64,000 nt of DNA from Shewanella canadensis. GTDB taxonomy: Bacteria; Pseudomonadota; Gammaproteobacteria; Enterobacterales; Shewanellaceae. The notes beneath the pieces were generated by a model. That model searched no databases. It was not told where the DNA came from and was given only the letters and a program-made list of their open reading frames with translations. The translations under genes and the position numbers were made by a program. Location of the stretch: positions 1 through 64,000 of the forward strand of contig NZ_RXNU01000019.1 in assembly GCF_003966225.1 (NCBI RefSeq). Direction: 5' to 3'. Shown piece by piece: positions 15,802 to 23,842 of this stretch; position 1 is the first letter of the stretch; every line of letters begins with the position of its first letter.

Positions 15802-17211
15802 ATGACCACCAGTTCTAATTTGATTGCTTCTGACATCGAAGCGTATCTGAAAGTTCATGAAAACAAAGATATGCTGCGCATTTTGACCTGTGGTAGTGTC
15901 GATGACGGTAAGTCTACTCTGATTGGTCGTTTGTTATTCGATAGCAAGATGATCTTCGAAGATCAGATGGCGGCCATAGAGAAAGACTCGAAGCGTTTTA
16001 ATACTACTGATAACGCATTCGATCTGGCCTTGTTAGTCGATGGTCTTCAATCTGAGCGAGAGCAGGGGATCACCATCGATGTGGCCTATCGCTATTTCGC
16101 CACCGAGCAACGAAAGTTTATTATTGCCGATACTCCTGGCCATGAGCAGTACACCCGCAATATGGCAACGGGTGCGTCGACCTGTGATCTCGCTATTATC
16201 TTAATCGATGCCCGCCATGGCGTTCAGGTTCAGACTCGTCGTCATAGCTTTATCTGCTCACAGTTAGGCATTAAGCACGTGATCATTGCCATCAATAAGA
16301 TGGATGCCGTTGATTATGATCAGTCGACTTATCAGAAGATAAAGAAAGAGTATCGCGAGTTTGCTCAAGACTTGTCATTTACCGATGTTCGCTTTGTGCC
16401 TATTTCGGCACTAAAGGGTGATAACGTGGTGAATGAGAGTAAGCAGATGACCTGGTATCCGGGCTCTACACTGCTTAAATTATTAAATACAGTTTCGGTG
16501 ACGCAAGAACGCAGTGACTCTTTTCGCTTTCAAGTTCAATATGTTAATCGGCCAAATCTCGATTTTCGTGGTTTCTGCGGCAATATTGGTTCGGGTGAGA
16601 TCCGGGTCGGTGACACAGTGGTTGCACTGCCTTCGGGCAAAGAGAGCCGCATCAAGTCGATAGTAACCTTCGATGGTGAGCTGGAGAAGGCTGGTGCCGG
16701 AGAAGCGGTGACATTGACACTCGAAGATGAGATTGATGTTAGTCGTGGCGATATGTTGGTGCGCCCCCACGATAAGCCCCATTCGGTGAGTCATTTTGAG
16801 GCCGATGTGGTTTGGATGACAGAAGAGCCGCTCTGTGTCGACCGCGAGTATGCCATTAAAGTTGGCAGTAAGTCTGTTTACGGCTATGCCGATGCCATTA
16901 ATCATAGAGTCGATGTGAATACGCTGGAGAAACAACCCGCTGGGCAGCTCGAGTTGAATGAGATTGGTAATTGTCATTTTGCTGTGACCGAACCCATACA
17001 GTTCGACGCTTACGATGTTAACCGTTCGACGGGCTCGTTCATCGTTATCGACCGCCTAACCAATGTCACCGTCGGTGCGGGAATGATCCGTAACTCTATC
17101 GAAGGCCAAAAGAAAAAATCCCATGATTTTTCAGAGTTTGAGTTAGAGATGAACGCATTAGTTCGTAAGCATTTCCCACACTGGGGTGCGAAGGATATCT
17201 CGAAGGGATAA
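15802..17211 (+). CDS. cysN: Sulfate adenylyltransferase subunit 1 (GTPase)
   Basis: The GTPase subunit that couples GTP hydrolysis to APS synthesis with CysD. It has 469 residues, with no CysC domain fused. GTP motifs are GSVDDGKSTLIGRLLFD (G1), ERE-QGITIDVAYR (G2), DTPGHEQYTRNM (G3) and NKMDAVD (G4), followed by two elongation-factor-like beta-barrel domains. AAGGAAT precedes the ATG. The downstream gap to the SLC13 gene is filled with repeats. Confidence 0.97.
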   Translation: MTTSSNLIASDIEAYLKVHENKDMLRILTCGSVDDGKSTLIGRLLFDSKMIFEDQMAAIEKDSKRFNTTDNAFDLALLVDGLQSEREQGITIDVAYRYFATEQRKFIIADTPGHEQYTRNMATGASTCDLAIILIDARHGVQVQTRRHSFICSQLGIKHVIIAINKMDAVDYDQSTYQKIKKEYREFAQDLSFTDVRFVPISALKGDNVVNESKQMTWYPGSTLLKLLNTVSVTQERSDSFRFQVQYVNRPNLDFRGFCGNIGSGEIRVGDTVVALPSGKESRIKSIVTFDGELEKAGAGEAVTLTLEDEIDVSRGDMLVRPHDKPHSVSHFEADVVWMTEEPLCVDREYAIKVGSKSVYGYADAINHRVDVNTLEKQPAGQLELNEIGNCHFAVTEPIQFDAYDVNRSTGSFIVIDRLTNVTVGAGMIRNSIEGQKKKSHDFSEFELEMNALVRKHFPHWGAKDISKG

Positions 17212-17220
17212 GCGGTTTTA

Positions 17221-17436
17221 TGTAGGAGGGGCTTTGATGTAAGACCGACTTTAGCCGGGAACTGGGGTATACATTATCGGGTGATTCTATTCATCGATAA
17301 AAAGCATCGCGGCTAAAGCACGCTCTTACGATGAAGGTTGTGGATTATATGATTATGTCGGACCGGCTTTGATGTAAGGCTGGCTTTAGCCCCGAATCTC
17401 TGGGTTGTATCAATCGCGGCTAAAGCCAATCCTACA
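17221..17436. repeat. REPIN cluster between cysN and the SLC13 permease
   Basis: Arms near 17221, 17239, 17305, 17355, 17372 and 17412. The last has CCAATCCTACA. Several arms are decayed. Confidence 0.85.
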
Positions 17437-17454
17437 ATGAAAAGATAGGAACTT

Positions 17455-19182
17455 ATGTCTCTAGATGCTTATTTTACTATTGGAATATTTCTCGCGACCA
17501 TTGTGGGGCTTATCCGGTTTCAGAGTCGACCGGCCGTGGTGTTCGGTGTGGCGCTGTTAGCCTTGGTCGGGTTGAATCTGGTCTCTAGGGAGCAGCTGCT
17601 TTCGAGTATGTCCAATCCTGGACTCGTCACCTTGGTACTATTGATTTTGTGCTCTTTTGCACTGGAAAAGACACGTCTGCTGCGTGTCATCGCCTCTAAA
17701 GTGATAGTGAATAGTTACAACTCTACCTGGTTGCGCTTGTTTGGTATTACCGCCCTGAGCTCGGCTCTGCTGAATAATACCGCCGTGGTCGCAACTTTGC
17801 TTTCGCCTATTCGTAATAACCCGCATCATTTTGCCAGTAAGTTATTACTGCCTCTCTCCTATGCCGCGATTCTGGGTGGAACGTTAACTCTCATCGGTAC
17901 CTCCACCAACTTGATTGTGAACAGCCTCTATATTGATGCACAAGGGCAGTCGCTGAGTTTCTTCTCGTTCACTGCCATCGGTGCTATTTTGGTGTTCTCG
18001 TGTGGATTAGTGTTAAGAGTGGCGTCTCGTTGGCTTCCCGAAATTGAGCATAGAGAGACCTGCTCGAAAGGCTATTTTATCGATGCGAAAGTGATCGATG
18101 GCTCCGAGTTAATCGGCCGTTCGGTAGAAGATAATGGCTTAAGACATCTCGAGTCACTGTTTCTGGTTGAGGTGGTGCGTGATGGGCGATTAATAAGCCC
18201 CGTAACCCCTACGGAAGTGCTGCTTGTCAATGACAGGCTTATCTTCAGCGGCGATATCACTAAGATGATGCAGCTGAGTCAGTTCTCAGGACTCGAGATG
18301 TTTGCCGAGAAAAATGGCCTGTTAGACTCGAACCTGACCGAAGTCGTCGTTAAGCAAGAGAGTGTGCTGATCGGTAAAACCTTAAAAGGAGCCGGTTTCA
18401 GGGCACTGTTTGATGCCGCCGTGGTTGCGATCAGGCGTGATGGTGAGGAGGTATCGGGTAAGTTAGGTGAGGTCGTGATCCAAACCGGTGACTTTTTGAT
18501 GCTAGCCGTGGGCGAGGATTTCAAGTCTCGTCGTAATATCAGTAAAAACTTCATCGTCATCAGTGGCGTCGAGCCAGAAACCCGTATCAATGGTTATAAA
18601 GCCTGGCTCTCTATCGGTGGTTTTGTGTTAACTATAGCCTTGGCGGCGACCGGGGTCATTGAGATGCTACAGGGGTTAATATTACTCCTGGGCGTGCTGA
18701 TCTTTAGCCAATGCCTGAACGTAAATGAAGTCGTTCGCCGCTTTCCGGTCGATATCTGGCTTATCGTCTCTTCGGCTATTTTGCTCTCTCATGCGTTGGT
18801 CAATACCGGCGTCGTCGAACTGTTAGCCCATTGGGTGAACGGTGTGACGGACAGTGAACACCTCTATTTAGCTTTGATCTTAGTCTACCTGATGACCTGG
18901 TTGTTGACTGAGCTGGTGACCAACAATGCGGCCGCTGCGCTTATGTTTCCTATCGCTTACAGTATCGCATTAGGTTTCGGGGTTGATATATTGCCTTTCG
19001 TGATGACAGTGGCCTTTGCCGCCAGCGGCAGTTTTATCAGCCCCTACGGATACCAGACAAATTTAATGGTTTATAACGCAGGTCAATATCGACTCATAGA
19101 TTTTATCAAAATTGGCCTACCCGTTAGCCTGGTGTATGCCGTAATCGTATTAACCGCCGTACCGATATTTTTTCCGTTTTAA
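17455..19182 (+). CDS. SLC13/DASS-family permease with two RCK-C domains, probable sulfate transporter
   Basis: A 575-residue polytopic membrane protein. N-terminal and C-terminal membrane halves (about residues 1-195 and 385-575) flank two cytoplasmic TrkA-C/RCK-C domains: SELIGRSVEDNGLRHLESLF near 215, and GKTLKGAGFRALFDAAVVAI near 310. Family marks are LNNTAVVATLLSP and GTLTLIGTSTNLIVNSL in the first half and TELVTNNAAAALMFP with AASGSFISPYGYQTN in the second. Related proteins with this layout transport sulfate or other anions with Na+. Its place between cysN and cysC supports sulfate uptake. AGGA lies before the ATG. Confidence 0.9.
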   Translation: MSLDAYFTIGIFLATIVGLIRFQSRPAVVFGVALLALVGLNLVSREQLLSSMSNPGLVTLVLLILCSFALEKTRLLRVIASKVIVNSYNSTWLRLFGITALSSALLNNTAVVATLLSPIRNNPHHFASKLLLPLSYAAILGGTLTLIGTSTNLIVNSLYIDAQGQSLSFFSFTAIGAILVFSCGLVLRVASRWLPEIEHRETCSKGYFIDAKVIDGSELIGRSVEDNGLRHLESLFLVEVVRDGRLISPVTPTEVLLVNDRLIFSGDITKMMQLSQFSGLEMFAEKNGLLDSNLTEVVVKQESVLIGKTLKGAGFRALFDAAVVAIRRDGEEVSGKLGEVVIQTGDFLMLAVGEDFKSRRNISKNFIVISGVEPETRINGYKAWLSIGGFVLTIALAATGVIEMLQGLILLLGVLIFSQCLNVNEVVRRFPVDIWLIVSSAILLSHALVNTGVVELLAHWVNGVTDSEHLYLALILVYLMTWLLTELVTNNAAAALMFPIAYSIALGFGVDILPFVMTVAFAASGSFISPYGYQTNLMVYNAGQYRLIDFIKIGLPVSLVYAVIVLTAVPIFFPF

Positions 19183-19208
19183 TAGTTATGGGATCGGCTT
19201 TAGTTATT

Positions 19209-19533
19209 TGTAGGACCGGCTTTAGTCAGGAAGATCTCTTATCGTTATTAAAAGCTTCGCGGCTAAAGCGCGCTCCTACACGGGACGGTTCGGCTGTAGA
19301 TGATGAGCGATGATAGCTGTCGGTGTGATTGATGTGTTGTAGGCTCGACTTTGGTGTAAGACTGGCTTTAGTTATTTGTAAGACCGGCTTTAGCCGGGAA
19401 GGAAGATACAAACACAGCCAAGATCTCGCGGCTGAAGCACGCTCCTACAGAGGGCTGTTCGGCTGTAGATGATGAGCTATGATAGCTATTTGGCGCGATT
19501 ATTGTTTGTTGTAAGACCGGCTTCAGCCGGGAA
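19209..19533. repeat. REPIN cluster between the permease and cysC
   Basis: At least six arms: 19209, 19255, 19351, 19378, 19427 and 19509. Two blocks share the non-REP filler GGCTGTAGATGATGAGC...ATGATAGCT, showing that whole segments were duplicated. Confidence 0.9.
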
Positions 19534-19552
19534 CGATTAAAATGGACAAAAA

Positions 19553-20194
19553 ATGACACAAGAAAAATATAAAGTAGTTGATGTGGCGAATGAAAAGTCC
19601 TCTGATGTTGTCTGGCATCTGGCTAGTGTATCTCATGCGCAGCGAGAGGCGGCCAATGGTCATGCACCTGCGGTACTCTGGTTTACCGGCTTGAGTGGCT
19701 CGGGAAAATCCACAGTTGCTAATGCCGTCGATAAAATGCTGCACGATTTAGGGTGTAAAACCTATGTGCTGGATGGAGACAATGTTCGTCATGGTCTAAA
19801 TGGCGATCTTGGTTTTTCTGATACCGATCGAGTTGAAAATATCCGCCGTATCGGTGAGGTCTCGAAATTGTTTGTCGATGCAGGGCTGCTGGTCTCTACC
19901 GCGTTTATCTCTCCCTTTGTCGAAGACAGAGCGAGTGTGCGAGCTCAGCTTAGAGACAATCAATTTATCGAAGTGTATATCGACACGCCTATCGAAGTGT
20001 GTGAGCAGCGCGATCCTAAAGGCTTGTATAAGAAGGCTCGCAATGGTGAGATAAAGAACTTTACCGGTATCGATTCGGCCTATGAACTGCCGACCAGCCC
20101 CGAAGTGCATGTTAAGACCGCAGAGCAATCTATCGAAGCCTGCGCACTACAAGTGGTCGATTACCTGAAAGAGAATGGTTATATCGATGTGTAA
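19553..20194 (+). CDS. cysC: Adenylylsulfate kinase
   Basis: Phosphorylates APS to PAPS. It has 213 residues with Walker A in WFTGLSGSGKSTVANAVDKM (about residue 42), then VLDGDNVRHGLNGDLGFSD and the lid/substrate segment AFISPFVEDRASVR and DPKGLYKKARNGEIKNFTGI, all standard. The C-terminus is NGYIDV. The stop codon TAA (20192-20194) is itself part of a repeat arm, TGTAAGACCGGC, so the repeat begins inside the last codons. Confidence 0.97.
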   Translation: MTQEKYKVVDVANEKSSDVVWHLASVSHAQREAANGHAPAVLWFTGLSGSGKSTVANAVDKMLHDLGCKTYVLDGDNVRHGLNGDLGFSDTDRVENIRRIGEVSKLFVDAGLLVSTAFISPFVEDRASVRAQLRDNQFIEVYIDTPIEVCEQRDPKGLYKKARNGEIKNFTGIDSAYELPTSPEVHVKTAEQSIEACALQVVDYLKENGYIDV

Positions 20195-20514
20195 GACCGG
20201 CTTTAGCCGGGAAGAATAATACAAACCCGGCCAAAATTCGCGGCTAAAGCACGTTCTTACAGGAGAGTGGCTCGGTTGTAGGTGATGAGCTCGATGATAG
20301 CTGTCGGTGTGATTGATGTGTTGTAGGCTCGGCTTTGATGTAAGAGTGGCTTTAGTTATTTGTAAGACCGGCTTTAGCCGGGAAGGATGATACAGATACG
20401 GCCAAAAATTCGCGGCTAAAGCACGCTCCTACAGGGGGAGGCGGTTGTAGATGATGATCGCAATGATAGGTTTGGCGCGGCGATATTTGTTGTAGAACCG
20501 GCTTTAGCCGGGAA
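20190..20514. repeat. REPIN cluster after cysC
   Basis: Arms at 20190, 20237, 20326, 20369, 20409 and 20491. It contains a second copy of the filler GATGAGC...GATAGCTGTCGGTGTGATTG seen at 19300-19330. Confidence 0.9.
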
Positions 20515-20515
20515 C

Positions 20516-20540
20516 CGTCATCCTGAACTAGTTTCAGGAT
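20516..20540. repeat. Second palindromic family (GTCATCCTGAA...TTTCAGGAT)
   Basis: CGTCATCCTGAACTAGTTTC followed by AGGAT is an inverted repeat unrelated to the main family. Similar units occur at 23667-23692 and 37024-37048. Confidence 0.75.
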
Positions 20541-20618
20541 CCATTGCCTTTATCTTTCGCTCGCGATTCGAATCTTTCTTGGCTCTATTTAAAACTGACA
20601 GCTTCTCTTAAGGATCAT

Positions 20619-21617
20619 ATGAACTACGATATTTTTAATGGTGATGCCGATGGCATTATTTCATTACTGCAGCTTCGCTTAGCGAACCCTATCGAGAGTG
20701 AGCTGGTGACCGGCGTTAAACGAGACATTAATCTCCTCTCCAAGCTGGTGGACAAAGTGGAGTTGGCTAAGGGAGATAAGCTTACCGTGCTCGATATATC
20801 TATGGAGAAAAATCAAGCGGGTTTAGTCTGTGCACTCGATGGTGAAATCGATGTTTTTTATGCCGATCATCATAGAACCGGTGATATAGCGGTTAGTAAG
20901 CACTTAGATGCGCATATCGATTTAGATGCCAACACCTGTACCGCTTTAATTGTGGATGGAGTCTTAAACGGAGAGTATCACTATTGGGCTATCACGGCAG
21001 CCTATGGCGATAACTTGATTGCTAAAGGCGATCAACTTTCAAAGGTGGCGGGGTTACCTGTTGAGCAGTCTGAGCAATTGAAAGAGCTTGGCACCCTAAT
21101 CAATTACAATGGTTATGGAGCTGTGGTTGAAGATCTACACTTTCATCCGGCTAAGCTGTATATGGCGCTTCTTAAGTATCCCTCTCCTTTCGATGTGATT
21201 GCTGATAACAGCTCTCCTTTTTATCGGCTTCAAAGCGCGTATCAAGAGGATATGGATAATGCGTTAGCCATACAAGCTGAGTATCGCAGTGATGTTGTAT
21301 CGGCGTTTGAGCTCCCTAATGAGCCATGGGCAAGACGAATAAGCGGTGTGTATGGCAACCAGCTTGCCAATCAAAATCCCAACTCTGCACACGCCGTATT
21401 AACGGAAAACCGTGATGGTACCTATACCGCTTCTCTACGTGCGCCATTGTCGAATAAGCAAGGAGCGGGGGATATCTGCAGTCAGTTCGAAACTGGGGGG
21501 GGCAGGGCCGCCGCCGCAGGGATCAACGCATTGCCGAAAGAGCAGATTGCCGATTTTATAAAAGCCGTAGAAGCGTTTTATCATGTAGGACCGACTTCAG
21601 CCGGGAAAGATTTCTGA
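20619..21617 (+). CDS. DHH-family phosphoesterase
   Basis: Starting at ATG 20619 (AAGGAT upstream) it has 332 residues. The DHH domain shows NGDADGIISLLQL, TVLDISMEKN and YADHHRTGD. The C-terminal DHHA1-like domain shows YTASLRAPLSN and GGGRAAAAGI, with Arg where the usual motif has His. DHH/DHHA1 enzymes cleave short oligonucleotides, pAp or cyclic dinucleotides. Its place after cysC suggests removal of the pAp formed when PAPS is used, but this is inference. The last residues, HVGPTSAGKDF, are encoded by a REPIN arm that runs through the end of the gene (21584 on), so the native C-terminus was overwritten or extended. Confidence 0.85.
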   Translation: MNYDIFNGDADGIISLLQLRLANPIESELVTGVKRDINLLSKLVDKVELAKGDKLTVLDISMEKNQAGLVCALDGEIDVFYADHHRTGDIAVSKHLDAHIDLDANTCTALIVDGVLNGEYHYWAITAAYGDNLIAKGDQLSKVAGLPVEQSEQLKELGTLINYNGYGAVVEDLHFHPAKLYMALLKYPSPFDVIADNSSPFYRLQSAYQEDMDNALAIQAEYRSDVVSAFELPNEPWARRISGVYGNQLANQNPNSAHAVLTENRDGTYTASLRAPLSNKQGAGDICSQFETGGGRAAAAGINALPKEQIADFIKAVEAFYHVGPTSAGKDF

Positions 21618-21728
21618 ACATTTCATAGCTGATTCGATTCGCTGATAAAAAGATTCGTGGCTGAAGCACACTCCTACAGAAGGATGTGGCGTAGTGCTCT
21701 ATCATGTAAGATCGGCTTTAGCCGGGAA
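21584..21728. repeat. REPIN overlapping the 3' end of the DHH gene and flanking the RAYT
   Basis: TGTAGGACCGACTTCAGCCG begins inside the DHH coding region. The opposite arm CGTGGCTGAAGCACACTCCT ends at about 21678, and a third arm TGTAAGATCGGCTTTAGCCG runs 21705-21728, 34 bases from the RAYT stop. Confidence 0.9.
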
Positions 21729-21761
21729 TGGTGCTTCAGGAATGAATCATTCCTGTAGGCT

Positions 21762-22217
21762 TTAAAGATAAATACAGTCCCAATGGGAATATTTTTCGAT
21801 ATTTTTGACAATGTTAGCCCTTAAGGGGTTAGCAACTATATATCGCATTACTTGCTTAATATCTTCACTCTTTCTAAGGTTATGGTCGTAAAAACCAGGC
21901 TGCCACACCTGCTTATCTCTATTTAATCGTGCATTAACCTGTTTTGCACTCCGGCCTTTCGTTGAACCTATTGCATGGCTTAAATCGGCTGTCTCATTTA
22001 ACTGAAACAGCCAATGAAGATGGTCGGGCATTAAAACAAACCCTATCGTGTTGGTGATATTTAAGCCGTCAGTTTGTTTTAGGTTATTAATGACAATACG
22101 AGCGCAGCAAAAATCGAGGAAAAGTGGTTCTCTGTTATATGTATTCGTTGTCACAAAATAATAATTATTGTTGTTACTATATCTTCCAGCTCTTAAGTCC
22201 TTTGAATGTTTCATCAC
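21762..22217 (-). CDS. REP-associated tyrosine transposase (RAYT, Y1/HUH family)
   Basis: A 151-residue single-strand HUH transposase of the REP-associated class. The HUH motif is in FVLMPDHLHWLFQL (about residue 61-74), the opening YFVTTNTYNREPLF is typical, and the catalytic Tyr is expected in WQPGFYDHNLRKSEDIKQVM, the hallmark C-terminal block with IVANPLRANIV. Such proteins bind and cut REP hairpins. Here repeat arms lie on both sides (21584-21728 and 22354-22574), and the window carries dozens more of the same family, so this gene is the likely mover. It appears intact. Confidence 0.93.
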   Translation of the reverse strand: MMKHSKDLRAGRYSNNNNYYFVTTNTYNREPLFLDFCCARIVINNLKQTDGLNITNTIGFVLMPDHLHWLFQLNETADLSHAIGSTKGRSAKQVNARLNRDKQVWQPGFYDHNLRKSEDIKQVMRYIVANPLRANIVKNIEKYSHWDCIYL

Positions 22218-22353
22218 TAGTTCCTTCTAGATTCTGATAACTCTTTGGTAAGAGTTACTTTAGTTAAAGATTTGATTATTTGAAATATCGTTTGGAAATA
22301 ATCAGTGCTTTATCGCTGTTTTAGCCAGGTATGGTTCTTCAGGGTAAAAAAGC

Positions 22354-22574
22354 TTCGCGGCAGAAGCACGCTCCTACAGAGGGATGTGGTGTAACCTTCT
22401 ATCATGTTGGACTGGCTTTGATGTTGGACTGGCTTTGATGTAAGACCGGCTTTAGCCGGGAAGAAGATATGAAATAGTCCTTGGTCGGAACATGATACCT
22501 GCTTTGACCTAGAACCTAGGACCTTGCATCTATTCCCTTTGCTAAAAGCTTCGCGGCTAGAGTGCGCTCCTACA
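22354..22574. repeat. REPIN cluster upstream of the RAYT and before rfbA
   Basis: Arms at 22354, 22407, 22425, 22439 and 22550. Also TAGAACCTAGG at 22510, related to the heptamer array near 34.15 kb. Confidence 0.88.
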
Positions 22575-22653
22575 GAGGTAGCAGCGCTCCCTTTGATTGC
22601 TCTCCTTTTAACGGTACACTTCGCTGTAACCTCTTTTGAAGAAAATAGCAGTG

Positions 22654-23553
22654 ATGAGAAAAGGCATTATTTTAGCGGGTGGCACAGGCTCTCGATTGTT
22701 CCCTATAACACAGGTCGTGAGTAAACAGCTGCTGCCTGTCTATGATAAGCCAATGATCTATTACCCGCTATCTACCCTGATGCAAGCGGGGATTACTGAA
22801 ATATTACTTATCTGCACCCCCGTAGATAAGCCCTTGTTTGAAACCTTATTGAAAGATGGAAATCAATGGGGAATATCCCTCCACTATGCCGAGCAAGCAA
22901 TGCCAAATGGACTCGCTGAGGCATTAATCATTGCCGAGCCATTTCTTGATGGTGAAGCTTGTGCACTGATCTTAGGGGATAACCTATTCTACGGTGATTC
23001 GTTGACGCCATTTTTGAGCTACATTAACGTTACAAAAAAAGGGGCAACCGTTTTTGGGTATCATGTTGCTAACCCCAAAGATTACGGCGTCGTTTCTTTT
23101 GATAGTTCTGGTCAGGTTTTGTCTATTGAAGAGAAACCGAATCAACCTAAATCTCAATACGCTATGCCAGGGCTGTACTTCTTTGATAATCGAGCCTCTC
23201 AATTCGCAAAGCAGGTTAAACCTTCGGCTCGAAATGAGCTAGAGATTGTCGATGTAATTAATGCTTACTTATTGGCAGGTGAGTTGAGCGTAAACATTAT
23301 GGGAAGGGGAACTGCTTGGTTAGATACCGGGAATCCCGATGCACTATCTGAAGCGACGCAATTTATCGCTGCAATCGAAAAACGACAAGGCCTCAAAGTG
23401 AATTGTCCTGAGGAGGTCGCTTACCGTTTAGGTTTAATAGACGGCGTTCAGCTAAATAAATTAGCACAACCCTTGTTGAAAAGTGGATATGGTGAGTATC
23501 TATTAAGCCTGTTAGATGACTCATGTAAGACCGGCTTCAGCCGGGAAAGATAA
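22654..23553 (+). CDS. rfbA: Glucose-1-phosphate thymidylyltransferase
   Basis: Makes dTDP-glucose from glucose-1-phosphate and dTTP, the first step to dTDP-sugars. Starting at ATG 22654 (GTG 22651 is possible) it has 299 residues. Signature RKGIILAGGTGSRLFPITQV, then SKQLLPVYDKPMIYYPLSTL, LILGDNLFYG, FGYHVANPKDYGVV, EEKPNQPKS and GRGTAWLDTGNPDAL. No rfbB, rfbC or rfbD lies next to it. The final residues CKTGFSRER come from a REPIN arm (TGTAAGACCGGCTTCAGCCG) that runs through the stop codon TAA at 23551-23553. The native tail would have ended near LDDS. Confidence 0.93.
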   Translation: MRKGIILAGGTGSRLFPITQVVSKQLLPVYDKPMIYYPLSTLMQAGITEILLICTPVDKPLFETLLKDGNQWGISLHYAEQAMPNGLAEALIIAEPFLDGEACALILGDNLFYGDSLTPFLSYINVTKKGATVFGYHVANPKDYGVVSFDSSGQVLSIEEKPNQPKSQYAMPGLYFFDNRASQFAKQVKPSARNELEIVDVINAYLLAGELSVNIMGRGTAWLDTGNPDALSEATQFIAAIEKRQGLKVNCPEEVAYRLGLIDGVQLNKLAQPLLKSGYGEYLLSLLDDSCKTGFSRER

Positions 23554-23569
23554 TAAGCGCACTCCTACA
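23524..23569. repeat. REPIN running through the 3' end of rfbA
   Basis: The arm TGTAAGACCGGCTTCAGCCG supplies the last rfbA codons and the stop. A truncated opposite arm GCGCACTCCTACA follows. Confidence 0.9.
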
Positions 23570-23666
23570 TCGCGAGTTTCCCACTCCTGCAATAACACCA
23601 GTAGTCCTGACGATGTTTCAGGGTGATAGCCCATCAAGCCTATAAGCATCGAACATCATAAACATA

Positions 23667-23692
23667 GATTCTGAAACGAGTTCAGAATGACG
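23667..23692. repeat. Second palindromic family, copy 2
   Basis: GATTCTGAAACGAGTTCAGA followed by ATGACG, inverted relative to the 20516 copy. Confidence 0.7.
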
Positions 23693-23766
23693 GAAAAATA
23701 TCACAACCTGCTTGCTCTTACTTATCACTTAAAACTTACTGCTTATCGCTATCAGCTTCTTGAAGC

Positions 23767-23839
23767 ATCGCGGCTGAAGCGCGCTCCTACAAGGGGGATG
23801 GGTATTTGTCTCTTGTGTAGGACTGGCTTTAGCCGGGAA
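23767..23839. repeat. REPIN at the end of the CDP-glycerol transferase gene
   Basis: ATCGCGGCTGAAGCGCGCTC and TGTAGGACTGGCTTTAGCCG arms. The second arm ends 4 bases from the stop of the minus-strand gene. Confidence 0.9.
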
Positions 23840-23842
23840 TAG

